Of a stretch of DNA of 34,211 nt, positions 1-7,745 are shown piece after piece. The translations under genes and the position numbers were made by a program. Every line of letters begins with the position of its first letter. The stretch's first letter is position 1. This DNA is from Sphingomonas bacterium. GTDB taxonomy: Bacteria > Pseudomonadota > Alphaproteobacteria > Sphingomonadales > Sphingomonadaceae. The DNA lies in contig NZ_JAQGLG010000060.1 in the NCBI RefSeq assembly GCF_028292965.1, positions 1 through 34,211 of the forward strand, read 5' to 3'. The notes under the pieces were generated by a model that saw only the letters and a list, made by a program, of their open reading frames with translations, had not been told where the DNA came from and searched no databases.

Positions 1-11
1 TCGACAATCCC

Positions 12-1064
12 ATGGCATTGAGCAACGACAAGTCCTCCGGCGAGCGCGCGAAGGCGCTCGAGGCGGCACTGGCGCAGATCGACCGCGCGTTCGGCAAGGG
101 CTCGGCGATGAAGCTGGGCTCGAAGCAATCGATGGAAGTCGAGACGATCTCGACCGGCAGCCTGGGGCTCGACATCGCGCTCGGCGTCGGCGGCCTGCCG
201 CGCGGCCGTGTGATCGAAGTGTACGGCCCGGAAAGCTCGGGCAAGACCACGCTCGCGCTCCACGTCATCGCCGAGGCGCAGAAGACCGGCGGCACCGCCG
301 CGTTCGTCGATGCCGAACACGCGCTCGACCCGGTCTATGCCAAGAAGCTGGGCGTCAATATCGACGAGCTGATCGTGTCGCAGCCCGACACCGGCGAGCA
401 GGCGCTGGAGATCGTCGATACGCTGGTGCGCTCCAACGCGATCGACGTGCTGGTGATCGATTCGGTCGCCGCTTTGGTGCCGCGCGCCGAGATCGAGGGC
501 GAGATGGGCGACAGCCATGTCGGCCTGCAGGCCCGGCTGATGTCGCAATCGCTGCGCAAGCTGACCGGTTCGATCAGCCGCTCGCGCTGCATGGTGATCT
601 TCATCAACCAGCTGCGCATGAAGATCGGCGTGATGTACGGCAACCCGGAGACGACGACGGGCGGCAATGCGCTGAAATTCTACGCCTCGGTCCGGCTCGA
701 CATTCGTCGCACCGGCCAGATCAAGGATCGCGAGGAGATTGTCGGCAACACCACCCGGGTGAAGGTCGTCAAGAACAAGGTCGCGCCGCCGTTCAAGCAG
801 GTCGAGTTCGACATCATGTACGGCCAGGGCGTGTCGAAGATCGGCGAAATCCTCGATCTCGGCGTCAAGGCCGGCCTGGTCGAGAAATCGGGCGCCTGGT
901 TCTCCTATGACAGCGTGCGCATCGGCCAGGGCCGTGAGAACGCCAAGGCGTTCCTCAAGGAAAACAGCGAAATGGCCGACCGGCTGGAGGCGGCGATCCG
1001 TCGTCACACCGACAAGGTCGCCGAAGAGATGATGGCCGGCCCCGAAGAGGATGACGATCTCTGA
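12..1064 (+). CDS. recA: Recombinase RecA
   Basis: DNA-dependent ATPase that forms filaments on single-stranded DNA, catalyses strand exchange in homologous recombination and stimulates LexA self-cleavage in the SOS response. The 350-residue length is normal. Walker [10 protein letters not shown] is at residues 72-80 and the Walker B strand VLVID near 145-149. The ATP-coupled loop around [20 protein letters not shown] and the acidic C-terminal tail ending EEDDDL are also present. Only 11 bases precede the start, so the promoter and any SOS box lie outside the window. Two hairpins follow the stop. No recX-like gene follows, unlike the recA-recX-alaS order of enteric bacteria; alaS lies about 6.7 kb downstream. 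Identification is secure. Confidence 0.98.
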   Translation: MALSNDKSSGERAKALEAALAQIDRAFGKGSAMKLGSKQSMEVETISTGSLGLDIALGVGGLPRGRVIEVYGPESSGKTTLALHVIAEAQKTGGTAAFVDAEHALDPVYAKKLGVNIDELIVSQPDTGEQALEIVDTLVRSNAIDVLVIDSVAALVPRAEIEGEMGDSHVGLQARLMSQSLRKLTGSISRSRCMVIFINQLRMKIGVMYGNPETTTGGNALKFYASVRLDIRRTGQIKDREEIVGNTTRVKVVKNKVAPPFKQVEFDIMYGQGVSKIGEILDLGVKAGLVEKSGAWFSYDSVRIGQGRENAKAFLKENSEMADRLEAAIRRHTDKVAEEMMAGPEEDDDL

Positions 1065-1073
1065 TCCGCGGAT

Positions 1074-1098
1074 CCGACGCCGTTCATGACGGCGTCGG
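1074..1098 (+). other. Perfect hairpin just after recA
   Basis: Arms CCGACGCCGT (1074-1083) and ACGGCGTCGG (1089-1098) are exact reverse complements around a 5-base loop, starting ten bases after the recA stop. No T-run follows, so it is more likely a 3'-end stabiliser or an accessory to the terminator at 1173-1200 than a terminator on its own. Confidence 0.6.
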
Positions 1099-1172
1099 AA
1101 CCAAAAGGCGGTCCGCGCATTTTTCGATTCAACGATTTCAACTGGCGGTGTGTTATCCGTCGCAAAGCCCGG

Positions 1173-1204
1173 AAAGGCCCGCCCGCGTCGGCGGGCCTTT
1201 CATT
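1173..1204 (+). terminator. Intrinsic terminator after recA
   Basis: A perfect 11-bp stem, AAAGGCCCGCC (1173-1183) with GGCGGGCCTTT (1190-1200), closes a 6-base loop. The T-rich stretch TTTCATTTT follows. The stem begins with A-run and ends with T-run, so it could work in both directions. It separates recA from the downstream genes. Confidence 0.8.
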
Positions 1205-1282
1205 TTGTGGACTGTGTCGCGCGGGATCGGATCGCTTTCATGGAAGTGTCGTCCGGCCTATGTTCGCTTCGATGGAGAGGCG

Positions 1283-1750
1283 ATGACCGGCAGTGACGAC
1301 ACCGAAAGCCGGATAGGCGCTTTCATCGATCACTTCACGCCCGAGATCGCGATGCGCGCCCATGCCTGTCGCGCAGCACTGCGCGCCCGGCTGCCGACCG
1401 CATTCGAACTGGTCTATGACAATTATCAGGCGCTCGCGATCGGCTATGGTTCGAGCGAGCGGCAGAAGGATCTCGTGCTGTCGTTGGCGCTCTATCCGCG
1501 TGTCGTACGTCTCTTCTTCTATTATGGCGTGACACTGCCCGATCCTGCGGGTCGACTTTCGGGCGAGGGCAATCAGGTTCGTCATGTGCTACTGGAAGGG
1601 CCAGAGACGCTGGCCGATCCTGCGGTCGAGGCGTTGATCGCCGCCGCCCTTGCGCAGGGAGAGCGACCGATGCCGGATGGCATGACTGGCGCAAGCATCA
1701 TCAAATCGATCTCAACCAAACAGCGGCCGCGCCGCCCGGGACAAGCATGA
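1283..1750 (+). CDS. DUF1801-like protein
   Basis: A 155-residue cytoplasmic protein resembling the DUF1801 (YdhG-like) family. The core has an N-terminal helical part, the segment FELVYDNYQALAIGY, a strand pair around LVLSLALYPRVVRLFFYYG, and a basic C-terminus. Biochemical function is unknown for this family. I chose the ATG at 1283 because GGAGAGG (1274-1280) precedes it closely; a longer reading from 1148 would start inside the recA terminator. Its stop overlaps the methyltransferase start (ATGA at 1747-1750), so the two are probably co-translated. The family call is by eye and moderate; that it is a real gene is likely. Confidence 0.65.
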   Translation: MTGSDDTESRIGAFIDHFTPEIAMRAHACRAALRARLPTAFELVYDNYQALAIGYGSSERQKDLVLSLALYPRVVRLFFYYGVTLPDPAGRLSGEGNQVRHVLLEGPETLADPAVEALIAAALAQGERPMPDGMTGASIIKSISTKQRPRRPGQA

Positions 1751-2577
1751 CTTTTGCGAACGACTGGGCCGGCGCGGTCGGCGATGTCTGGGCGGACGAG
1801 TGGCAGCGCACCGACCGCGGCTTCGGTGCGATGACGCCGTATCTCGATGCGGCGATTCTCGCTGCCGCGCCGGAACAGGGCAGGGCGATCGATATCGGCT
1901 GCGGCGCCGGCGGGACCAGCATCACCCTGGCCAGGGCGCGTCCGGGGCTGAAGGTCACCGGGATCGATCTCTCTTCCACGCTGGTCGACACCGCGCGGTC
2001 GCGTGCGTCCGGGTGCGACAATCTGTCCTTCCGTGTCGCCGACGCGACGGCGAACCCGGATCTGGAAGGCACGGCCGATCTGCTGGTGTCGCGCCACGGC
2101 GTGATGTTCTTCGATGATCCGGTGGCGGGGATGGCGGCTTTGCGTCGGCTTGTCGTGCCGGGTGGCGCGTTGGTCTTCTCCTGCTTCGACAGCGTCACGC
2201 GCAATCGATTCGCGGCCGACCCGATGGCCGCTGCGACCGGGCGCGAGCCACAGCCGGCAACGGAATATACGCCCGGACCGTTCGGTTTCGCATATCCCGA
2301 TTTCGTCACGGCGACGCTGACGGCAGCGGGATGGGGCGCGCTTCGCCATGAAGCGGTCGCCTTCGATTACCGTGTCGGGGCCGGCGACGATCCGATCGCC
2401 GACGCGGTGAGCTTCTTCACCCGCATCGGCCCGTCGGCGCCCTTGTTGCGCGCCGCAACGCCCAAGGAACGGCCGGCAATGCTCGCCCGCCTGACCGACG
2501 TCGTCGCGCGGCATCTGCACGATGGCGTGGTGGATTTCCCGGCCGCCGCATGGCTATGGTCGGCACGGGCAGCATAA
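1747..2577 (+). CDS. Class I SAM-dependent methyltransferase
   Basis: A 276-residue Rossmann-fold methyltransferase. Motif I, AIDIGCGAGG, at about residues 47-56 binds S-adenosylmethionine. The acidic residue after strand 2 (VTGIDLSSTLV) fits ribose binding, and VADATANPDLEGTADLLVSRHGVMFFDDP covers motifs II and III, as in the UbiE/Methyltransf_11-25 group. The substrate cannot be read from the sequence. The start overlaps the stop of the upstream DUF1801-like gene by four bases, and the GST gene follows after nine bases, so these three form an operon. Small-molecule methylation or detoxification is an inference from the neighbouring GST. Confidence 0.85.
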   Translation: MTFANDWAGAVGDVWADEWQRTDRGFGAMTPYLDAAILAAAPEQGRAIDIGCGAGGTSITLARARPGLKVTGIDLSSTLVDTARSRASGCDNLSFRVADATANPDLEGTADLLVSRHGVMFFDDPVAGMAALRRLVVPGGALVFSCFDSVTRNRFAADPMAAATGREPQPATEYTPGPFGFAYPDFVTATLTAAGWGALRHEAVAFDYRVGAGDDPIADAVSFFTRIGPSAPLLRAATPKERPAMLARLTDVVARHLHDGVVDFPAAAWLWSARAA

Positions 2578-2586
2578 GGAACCGGT

Positions 2587-3219
2587 ATGACGATCATCGT
2601 CCATCACCTCGAGAATAGCCGGTCGCAGCGTATCCTGTGGATGCTCGAAGAACTCGAGCTGCCTTATGAGATCAAGCGCTATGAGCGCGACAAGAAGACC
2701 ATGCTCGCGCCGCCCGAACTGAAGCGCGTCCATCCGCTCGGCAAATCACCGGTGATCGAGGACAATGTCGATGGCCGGATCGTTGCCGAGACCGGGGCGA
2801 TCGTCGAATATCTCGTCGAAAAGGCCGATGGCCGGCTCGGTGCGCCGGCGCACCGCGACGACGCGCTACGCTATCGCTTCTGGCTGCATTATGCCGAAGG
2901 ATCGATGATGCCGCCCTTGCTGATCAAGCTCGTGCTCAGCCGCGTGCCGATCATGGGCAAGGTGGCAATGAAGCGCATTCAGCCGATGATCGACGTGCAT
3001 CTCGACTATGTCGAGAGCGAACTGTCGCAGCGGCCATGGTTCGCCGGCGACGAAATGACCGCCGCCGATGTGATGATGAGCTTCCCGATCGAGGCCGCGC
3101 GTAGCCGCGCCGGCCTAGATGCGTCGCGCCCGGCAACGATCGCCTGGCTGGCCAAGGTCCATGCGCGGCCCGCCTATCAGGCCGCACTCGCCAAGGGTGG
3201 GCCTTACGCCTACGCCTGA
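2587..3219 (+). CDS. Glutathione S-transferase family protein
   Basis: A 210-residue cytosolic GST. The N-terminal thioredoxin-like domain (about 1-80) opens TIIVHHLENSRSQRILWMLEEL; the HPLGKSPVIED segment carries the cis-proline before VIED and ETGAIVEYL is the glutathione-contacting SNAIL-like site. The C-terminal all-helical domain (about 90-210) includes DEMTAADVMMSFPIEAA with the conserved N-cap/hydrophobic staple region. AAGGAACC lies upstream of the ATG. It is the last gene of the 1283-3219 operon and its 3' end overlaps the convergent symporter gene by ten bases. The specific substrate is unknown. Confidence 0.9.
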   Translation: MTIIVHHLENSRSQRILWMLEELELPYEIKRYERDKKTMLAPPELKRVHPLGKSPVIEDNVDGRIVAETGAIVEYLVEKADGRLGAPAHRDDALRYRFWLHYAEGSMMPPLLIKLVLSRVPIMGKVAMKRIQPMIDVHLDYVESELSQRPWFAGDEMTAADVMMSFPIEAARSRAGLDASRPATIAWLAKVHARPAYQAALAKGGPYAYA

Positions 3220-4511
3220 CCGCTGAGCCCATGGCCGGGCGCGTGGGGCGGTTCGATCTCGGACGGTAAGGGCGTTTCGAACCCACCCTCCCATTTCGCC
3301 ACCACGCTCGCCGCGATGGCGTTGCCGAGGACGTTGGTCGCCGAGCGGCCCATGTCGAGGAAATTGTCGATCGCCAGGACGATCAGCAAGCCGGCCTCGG
3401 GAAGACCGAAATGCGACAAATTGGCCGCGATCACCACGAGGCTGGCGCGCGGCACGCCGGCGATGCCCTTCGACGTCACCATCAGCATCAGCAGCATGCC
3501 GATCTGCGTGCCGAGCGGCAGATGGATGCCATAGGCTTGGGCGATGAATAGCGACGCGAAGGTCATGTACATCATCGAGCCGTCGAGATTGAACGAATAG
3601 CCGAGCGGCAGCACGAAGCTGGAAATACGCGGCGGAATGCCGAACCGGTCCAGCGCCTCCAGCGTACGGGGAAAGGCGGCTTCCGACGAGGCGGTGGAGA
3701 AAGCGAGCAGCGCGGGTTCGCGGATGTAGCGCAGCAGCGTGAAAATGCGCGGGCCGATGATCAGGAAGGCGAGGCCAATCAGCAGCGCCCATAGCGTGCC
3801 CAGGCCGATATAGACGCTGCCCATGAAGTAGGCGAGATTGACGATGACGCGCGGACCATGCTCGATCAGCGTCGCCGCCACCGCCGAGAACACCGCGATC
3901 GGGGCGAAGCGCATGACGTAATTGGTGACCTGCAGCATCACCGCGACCAGCCCTTCGAGCCCGCGAACGATCGGTTTGGCGCGCTCGCCCACCGCCGTGA
4001 TGGCGACGCCGAAGAACAGCGAGAAGATGACGATCGGCAGGATTTCGTTGGTCGCCATGACGTCGACGATCGACGCCGGGAAGATGTGTTTGATGAATTT
4101 GATCTTGTCGAACGCGTCCTTGTCGACGCCGATATCGACCGGCGTGGCCGGGATCGGCAGGTTGAGGCCGACGCCCGGCTGCAACAGGTGGACGAGGAGC
4201 AGGCCGAGGGTCAGGGACAAGAGGCTGGCGCAGATGAACCAGGCCAGCGACTTGATGCCGACACGGCCGAGCGCGCCGGTGTCGCCCATATGCGCGATGC
4301 CGACGACCAGAGTCGAAAATACCAGCGGCGCGATGACCATCTTGATCAACTGGAGGAACGCGGTGGTCGCCAGCGAGAAATAGCTGGCGATCTCCTTCAG
4401 CGTCGCTGCCGCAGCGGGCGTGCCGTCGTCGAAATGGGTATTGACGGCCCAGCCGACCACTATGCCCAGCACCAGGGCGATCAGGATGAAGAGCGTCAGC
4501 CGCTTGGCCAT
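3210..4511 (-). CDS. Dicarboxylate/amino-acid:cation symporter (DAACS family)
   Basis: An inner-membrane secondary transporter of the DctA/GltP family, expected to co-transport dicarboxylates or acidic amino acids with Na+ or H+. The protein has 433 residues with about eight membrane helices and two re-entrant loops. Family motifs are present: the serine-rich FSTASSEAAFP (271-281), SFNLDG (306-311), SKGIAGVP (347-354) and DMGRSATNVLGN (386-397), the last carrying the Asp and Arg that contact substrate. I chose ATG at 4511 because GGGGGAA precedes it; an upstream in-frame ATG at 4544 adds eleven unlikely basic residues. The exact substrate is not determined. Confidence 0.9.
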   Translation of the reverse strand: MAKRLTLFILIALVLGIVVGWAVNTHFDDGTPAAAATLKEIASYFSLATTAFLQLIKMVIAPLVFSTLVVGIAHMGDTGALGRVGIKSLAWFICASLLSLTLGLLLVHLLQPGVGLNLPIPATPVDIGVDKDAFDKIKFIKHIFPASIVDVMATNEILPIVIFSLFFGVAITAVGERAKPIVRGLEGLVAVMLQVTNYVMRFAPIAVFSAVAATLIEHGPRVIVNLAYFMGSVYIGLGTLWALLIGLAFLIIGPRIFTLLRYIREPALLAFSTASSEAAFPRTLEALDRFGIPPRISSFVLPLGYSFNLDGSMMYMTFASLFIAQAYGIHLPLGTQIGMLLMLMVTSKGIAGVPRASLVVIAANLSHFGLPEAGLLIVLAIDNFLDMGRSATNVLGNAIAASVVAKWEGGFETPLPSEIEPPHAPGHGLSGQA

Positions 4512-4549
4512 AAATTCCCCCGGGATTCGACGGCGCGCAGCCAAGGGGA

Positions 4550-4577
4550 TTGCGGCCGGTCGGTCAAGCGCCTTATG
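4550..4577 (+). promoter_or_regulatory. Possible promoter for the 4606 gene
   Basis: TTGCGG (4550-4555), a 16-base spacer and CTTATG (4572-4577) resemble the TTGnnn-N16-CTAnnn pattern seen before other genes here, although the -10 begins CTT instead of CTA. It would give a leader of about 20 bases containing the GGGGAGA ribosome binding site. Confidence 0.3.
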
Positions 4578-4605
4578 TCCGGCAACCTATTGCGGGGAGA
4601 GACGT

Positions 4606-4908
4606 ATGAGCCTGATGATCCTCGCCATGTTGCAAACAGGGACCCCGCTGCCGGAAGCCCCGGCACCGCCCGCGCCACTGCCTTTTGGCGAAAGCGCGAC
4701 GGACGATGGCGGCTTTGCTCTCACCGTGGCGAGCTTGCCCGCGGACAAGATGTCCGAAGCGCAGGATATGCTCGACGCCGCGGCGGCAAAACGTTGCGGG
4801 GACAAGGCAGTCGTGGCCGGCGAACAGAGTTATGACCAGTCAACCAGTTCCGATGGTCTTCCGTGGCCGACCGTCACGCATTTGCGGATGACCTACAAAT
4901 GCGCCTGA
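4606..4908 (+). CDS. Small protein of unknown function
   Basis: I do not recognise this 100-residue protein. It starts with a short hydrophobic stretch (MSLMILAMLQ), then a Pro/Ala-rich segment, then a compact region with two cysteines (KRCGDKA and the terminal YKCA) that could pair if the protein is exported. The start is supported by GGGGAGA a few bases upstream and by a promoter-like sequence. The 3' end overlaps the start of the M24 peptidase gene by ten bases, which argues for translation as an operon. The hydrophobic N-terminus is short for a signal peptide, so location is uncertain. Confidence 0.6.
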   Translation: MSLMILAMLQTGTPLPEAPAPPAPLPFGESATDDGGFALTVASLPADKMSEAQDMLDAAAAKRCGDKAVVAGEQSYDQSTSSDGLPWPTVTHLRMTYKCA

Positions 4909-6149
4909 ACCGTCGCGAGATGATTGCCGCCGGTGCCCTGCTGCCCTTGCTGGGCAGTGCCGCCATCCTGCGGGCGGCCGAGCCCGATTTGTCGGCACTG
5001 TCCGACATGACGCGCGGCGTGGTGCCGATCGGCGCGGCCGAGCGCAGCGCGCGAATCGCGCGCGCGCAGGCGCTGATGAAGGCGAAGGGCATCGGCGCGG
5101 TGCTGATCGAGCCGGGTTCGTCGATGATCTACTTCACCGGGGTCAACTGGCACCGCAGCGAGCGGCTGACGGCGGCGGTGCTGCCGGTCGAGGGTGAACC
5201 GTGCATCGTCACGCCGTTCTTCGAGGAACCCTCGGTGCGCCAGACGCTGGGCGTGCCGGCCGAGGTGCGGGTGTGGCAGGAAGACGAGGATCCGCTCAAG
5301 CTCGCTGCCGCCTTCCTGAAGGAGCGCAAGCTCGCCGCGCAGCCGATCGGGATCGAAGAGACGGTGCGTTATTTCGCGGTCAACGGCCTCGCGCGAGCGT
5401 TGCCGGGGGCGAAGATCGTCTCGGCCAATCCGGTGATCCGCGGTTGCCGGATGATCAAGACCGCGCCCGAGATCGCGCTGATGCAGCTGGCGACCGATGT
5501 GACGATCGCCGCCTATCGCTGGACCTGGCCGCGCGTCGAGGCCGGCATGGCGCCGTCCGACATAGGCGCCCTGATGAACGCCGCGACGCAGAAACTGGGT
5601 GGCAGCCCGGAATTCGCGTTGGTGCTGATCGGCCCGGCGGCAGCGCTGCCCCATGGCAGCCGCGAACCGCAGCGGGTCGCCGACGGGCAGATCGTGCTGA
5701 TGGATTGCGGCTGCACCGTGCAGGGGTATCAGTCCGACGTGTCACGCACCTTCGTCCATGGCGCGGCGAACGCCGAGCAGCGCAAGGTGTGGGGCCAGGT
5801 GGCGCGAGGCCAGCAGGTCGCTTTCGCGGCCGCCAAGGTGGGCGCGCCGGCCGGGAGCGTCGATGACGCGGTACGCGCCTTCTACGCGTCGCAGGGTTAT
5901 GGGCCCGGATATAAGCTGCCCGGCCTGTCGCATCGCACGGGCCATGGCATCGGGCTCGATGGGCATGAGCCGGTCAATCTGGTTCACGGCGAGACCACCC
6001 CGCTCGCGCCCGGCATGTGCTTCTCGGACGAGCCGGGCCTGTATCTGCCGGGCAAGTTTGGCGTCCGCCTCGAGGATTGTTTCCATATGACCACGGCCGG
6101 CCCGCGCTGGTTCTCCGAACCGCCCAAGTCGCTCGACGCGCCGTTCTGA
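4899..6149 (+). CDS. M24 family metallopeptidase (Xaa-Pro type), probable Tat substrate
   Basis: A 416-residue Xaa-Pro aminopeptidase/prolidase-like enzyme. An N-terminal creatinase-like domain (about 45-180) precedes the pita-bread catalytic domain. All five dinuclear metal ligands of family M24 are visible: D269 (MDCGC), D280 (SDVSR), H349 (GHGIGL), E378 (DEPGLY) and E392 (RLEDC). The N-terminus MRLNRREMIAAGALLPLLGSA resembles a twin-arginine signal, suggesting folded export to the periplasm. I chose ATG 4899 so the RR motif sits at the extreme N-terminus; a GTG at 4863 would add twelve residues. The stop overlaps the next start by one base (TGATG). Confidence 0.9.
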   Translation: MRLNRREMIAAGALLPLLGSAAILRAAEPDLSALSDMTRGVVPIGAAERSARIARAQALMKAKGIGAVLIEPGSSMIYFTGVNWHRSERLTAAVLPVEGEPCIVTPFFEEPSVRQTLGVPAEVRVWQEDEDPLKLAAAFLKERKLAAQPIGIEETVRYFAVNGLARALPGAKIVSANPVIRGCRMIKTAPEIALMQLATDVTIAAYRWTWPRVEAGMAPSDIGALMNAATQKLGGSPEFALVLIGPAAALPHGSREPQRVADGQIVLMDCGCTVQGYQSDVSRTFVHGAANAEQRKVWGQVARGQQVAFAAAKVGAPAGSVDDAVRAFYASQGYGPGYKLPGLSHRTGHGIGLDGHEPVNLVHGETTPLAPGMCFSDEPGLYLPGKFGVRLEDCFHMTTAGPRWFSEPPKSLDAPF

Positions 6150-7051
6150 TGAGCAATCGCATTCCCGTTTTCATCAACGCCGGCGGCGGCACCGCGGCGG
6201 CCAAGGGCGACAAGCTGCGTGACGAGGTGGAAGAGGCGTTCGCCGAAGCCGGCGCGACGATCGACCTTTTGTTGCTCAAGGGCGGAGAATTGCAGGAGGC
6301 GGTCAAGGCCAGAGCAAAGGAGCCGCTGGTCGTGGTCGGTGGCGGCGACGGCACCTTGGGTTCCGCCGCGCAGGCGCTGGTCGATCATGGCGGGGCGACG
6401 CTCGGCATCCTCGCGCTCGGCACGCATAACCATCTGGCCAAGGAACTCGGTATTCCGGTCGATCTCAAAGAGGCCGCGAAACTGATCGTCGCGCGACCGA
6501 CGCGGCGGATCGATCTGGCACGGGTCAACGGCCGGGTGTTCGTCAACAACGCTTCGGTCGGCTTCTATCCGCTGCTGGTGCGCGAGCGGGATGCACATCA
6601 GGAAAGACATGGGCTGCCGAAATGGCTCGCCAACATTCCCGCGACGCGTGAGGCATTGCGCCGCTTGCCGCAGCACCGGCTGCATCTCGAATTGCCGGAC
6701 GGTCACCGGCATGTGACCACACCGATGCTGTTCGTCGGCAACAACCGTTATGCGATGGAGGCGGGCAAGGTTGGCCAGCGTGAGGCGCTCGACGCCGGCG
6801 TCATGTCGATCTTCGCTGTGTCGGCACGCACCGGCGGCGCGCTGATCGGCATGGTATTGCGCACGTTGATCGGCCGTTCCGACGCTTCACGCGACTTTGC
6901 CGCGATCGGCGAGGCCCGGCATTTCACGGTCGATGACGGGTCGAGCGACCGGGAGATCGCGCTCGACGGCGAGGTGGTCGAGCTCGACATGCCGCTGGAG
7001 TTCAGCATCGAGCCCGGCGCGCTGCAAGTGGTGGCGCCGGCGAAGGCCTGA
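6149..7051 (+). CDS. Diacylglycerol kinase family lipid kinase
   Basis: A 300-residue member of the DAGK catalytic family (YegS/DgkB-like, also including sphingosine and ceramide kinases). The nucleotide-binding motif GGGDGTLGSA is near residues 66-75, with LGTHNHLAKELGIP, equivalent to the usual GTxNdfAr element, about 20 residues later. NNASVGFYPLLV and a C-terminal beta domain with DGEV(V/E)E complete the fold. It phosphorylates a lipid hydroxyl with ATP; diacylglycerol is the default guess. Sphingomonads carry abundant sphingolipids, so a ceramide-type substrate is possible but unproven. Its start overlaps the peptidase stop by one base, so it belongs to that operon. Confidence 0.88.
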   Translation: MSNRIPVFINAGGGTAAAKGDKLRDEVEEAFAEAGATIDLLLLKGGELQEAVKARAKEPLVVVGGGDGTLGSAAQALVDHGGATLGILALGTHNHLAKELGIPVDLKEAAKLIVARPTRRIDLARVNGRVFVNNASVGFYPLLVRERDAHQERHGLPKWLANIPATREALRRLPQHRLHLELPDGHRHVTTPMLFVGNNRYAMEAGKVGQREALDAGVMSIFAVSARTGGALIGMVLRTLIGRSDASRDFAAIGEARHFTVDDGSSDREIALDGEVVELDMPLEFSIEPGALQVVAPAKA

Positions 7052-7109
7052 CCGGGCGTTGCTCGAAGCGAGCAATCGCTCATTGCCAATGCGGCCATTT
7101 CGGATCAAT

Positions 7110-7127
7110 CTGACGTCATGACGTCAG
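7110..7127. promoter_or_regulatory. Perfect 18-bp palindrome over the TetR start codon
   Basis: CTGACGTCATGACGTCAG equals its own reverse complement and contains two overlapping TGACGTCA palindromes. The central ATG (7118-7120) is the predicted start of the TetR-family gene. This is the size and symmetry expected of a TetR-type operator, so autorepression is likely but inferred. In RNA the same sequence could also fold over the start codon. Confidence 0.6.
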
Positions 7128-7714
7128 CCCTGCGAAAGACGCCGGTTCAACCCCGAGCGCATGTCACGATCGAGCAGATCATCGAGGCGGCGGCGCAAGT
7201 GATCGAGGAGCGTGGCCTGCTCGGCTACAATACCAACGCCGTGGCCGCGCGGGCGGGGGTCAGCATCGGTTCGCTCTATCAATATTTCCCGGGCAAGGAT
7301 GCGATCATGCTCGCGCTGGCGCGGCGTGAGACCAAGGCGCTGCGGAGTGACATTTACGATGCGCGGCTCGACGCCGGTAGTCGCGAGGCGTTGATCCGCC
7401 TGATCGATGCGGCGGTGCGGCATCAATTGCGCCGCCCGACACTCGCCCGCGTCATCGATCTTGAGGAGGAGCGGCTGGCGCGGGACGCCGACGAAACCGT
7501 GGCGCACGCATTGCGCGAGGCATTCGACGGCGCCTTGCGGCGCCCGGGCATGCGACGCCTCGCGGAAACCGCGCTGGCGGTGGATGACCTGATCGCGATC
7601 GTCACCGGCATGATCGACGCGGCGGCGATGCGCGGCGAGCGCGATGCGCCCGCACTGGCACGTCGGGTGCGCGCTGCGGCATTCGGGTATCTCGATCGCG
7701 CCCAGACGGCTTGA
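7118..7714 (+). CDS. TetR/AcrR family transcriptional regulator
   Basis: A 198-residue repressor-type protein. The N-terminal helix-turn-helix spans about residues 17-62, with the recognition region NTNAVAARAGVSIGSLYQYFPGKDAI typical of the family. The C-terminal helical part (about 75-198) would bind a ligand and dimerise. No Shine-Dalgarno sequence precedes the ATG. The start codon sits in the middle of a perfect 18-bp palindrome, so the protein probably controls its own gene. The target genes are not evident; the divergent choices are few because both neighbours run in the same direction. Start choice is constrained, since there is no other ATG before residue 65. Confidence 0.88.
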   Translation: MTSALRKTPVQPRAHVTIEQIIEAAAQVIEERGLLGYNTNAVAARAGVSIGSLYQYFPGKDAIMLALARRETKALRSDIYDARLDAGSREALIRLIDAAVRHQLRRPTLARVIDLEEERLARDADETVAHALREAFDGALRRPGMRRLAETALAVDDLIAIVTGMIDAAAMRGERDAPALARRVRAAAFGYLDRAQTA

Positions 7715-7738
7715 GCCTGATGGCGCCGTCGCCTAAGC
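7711..7738 (+). promoter_or_regulatory. Predicted alaS promoter (leaderless)
   Basis: TTGAGC (7711-7716), 16 bases, CTAAGC (7733-7738). The -10 ends seven bases before the alaS ATG, so transcription would begin at or next to the start codon. That fits the absence of a ribosome binding site. A short hairpin CGTCGC/GCGACG (7727-7742) overlaps the -10. Confidence 0.5.
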
Positions 7739-7745
7739 GACGTGC

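Noticed and set aside
1582-2520. A 312-codon open frame antisense to the methyltransferase
   Set aside because: The plus-strand methyltransferase has a full SAM-binding motif and operon context. The antisense product is Arg-rich with no motif.
3858-4835. A 325-codon open frame antisense to the symporter
   Set aside because: Very rich in Asp, Arg and Gln, with no fold signature, and it conflicts with a symporter that has all family motifs.
7059-7075. TTGCTCG/CGAGCAA hairpin after the lipid kinase as a terminator
   Set aside because: The stem is only seven bases with a three-base loop and no T-run follows.
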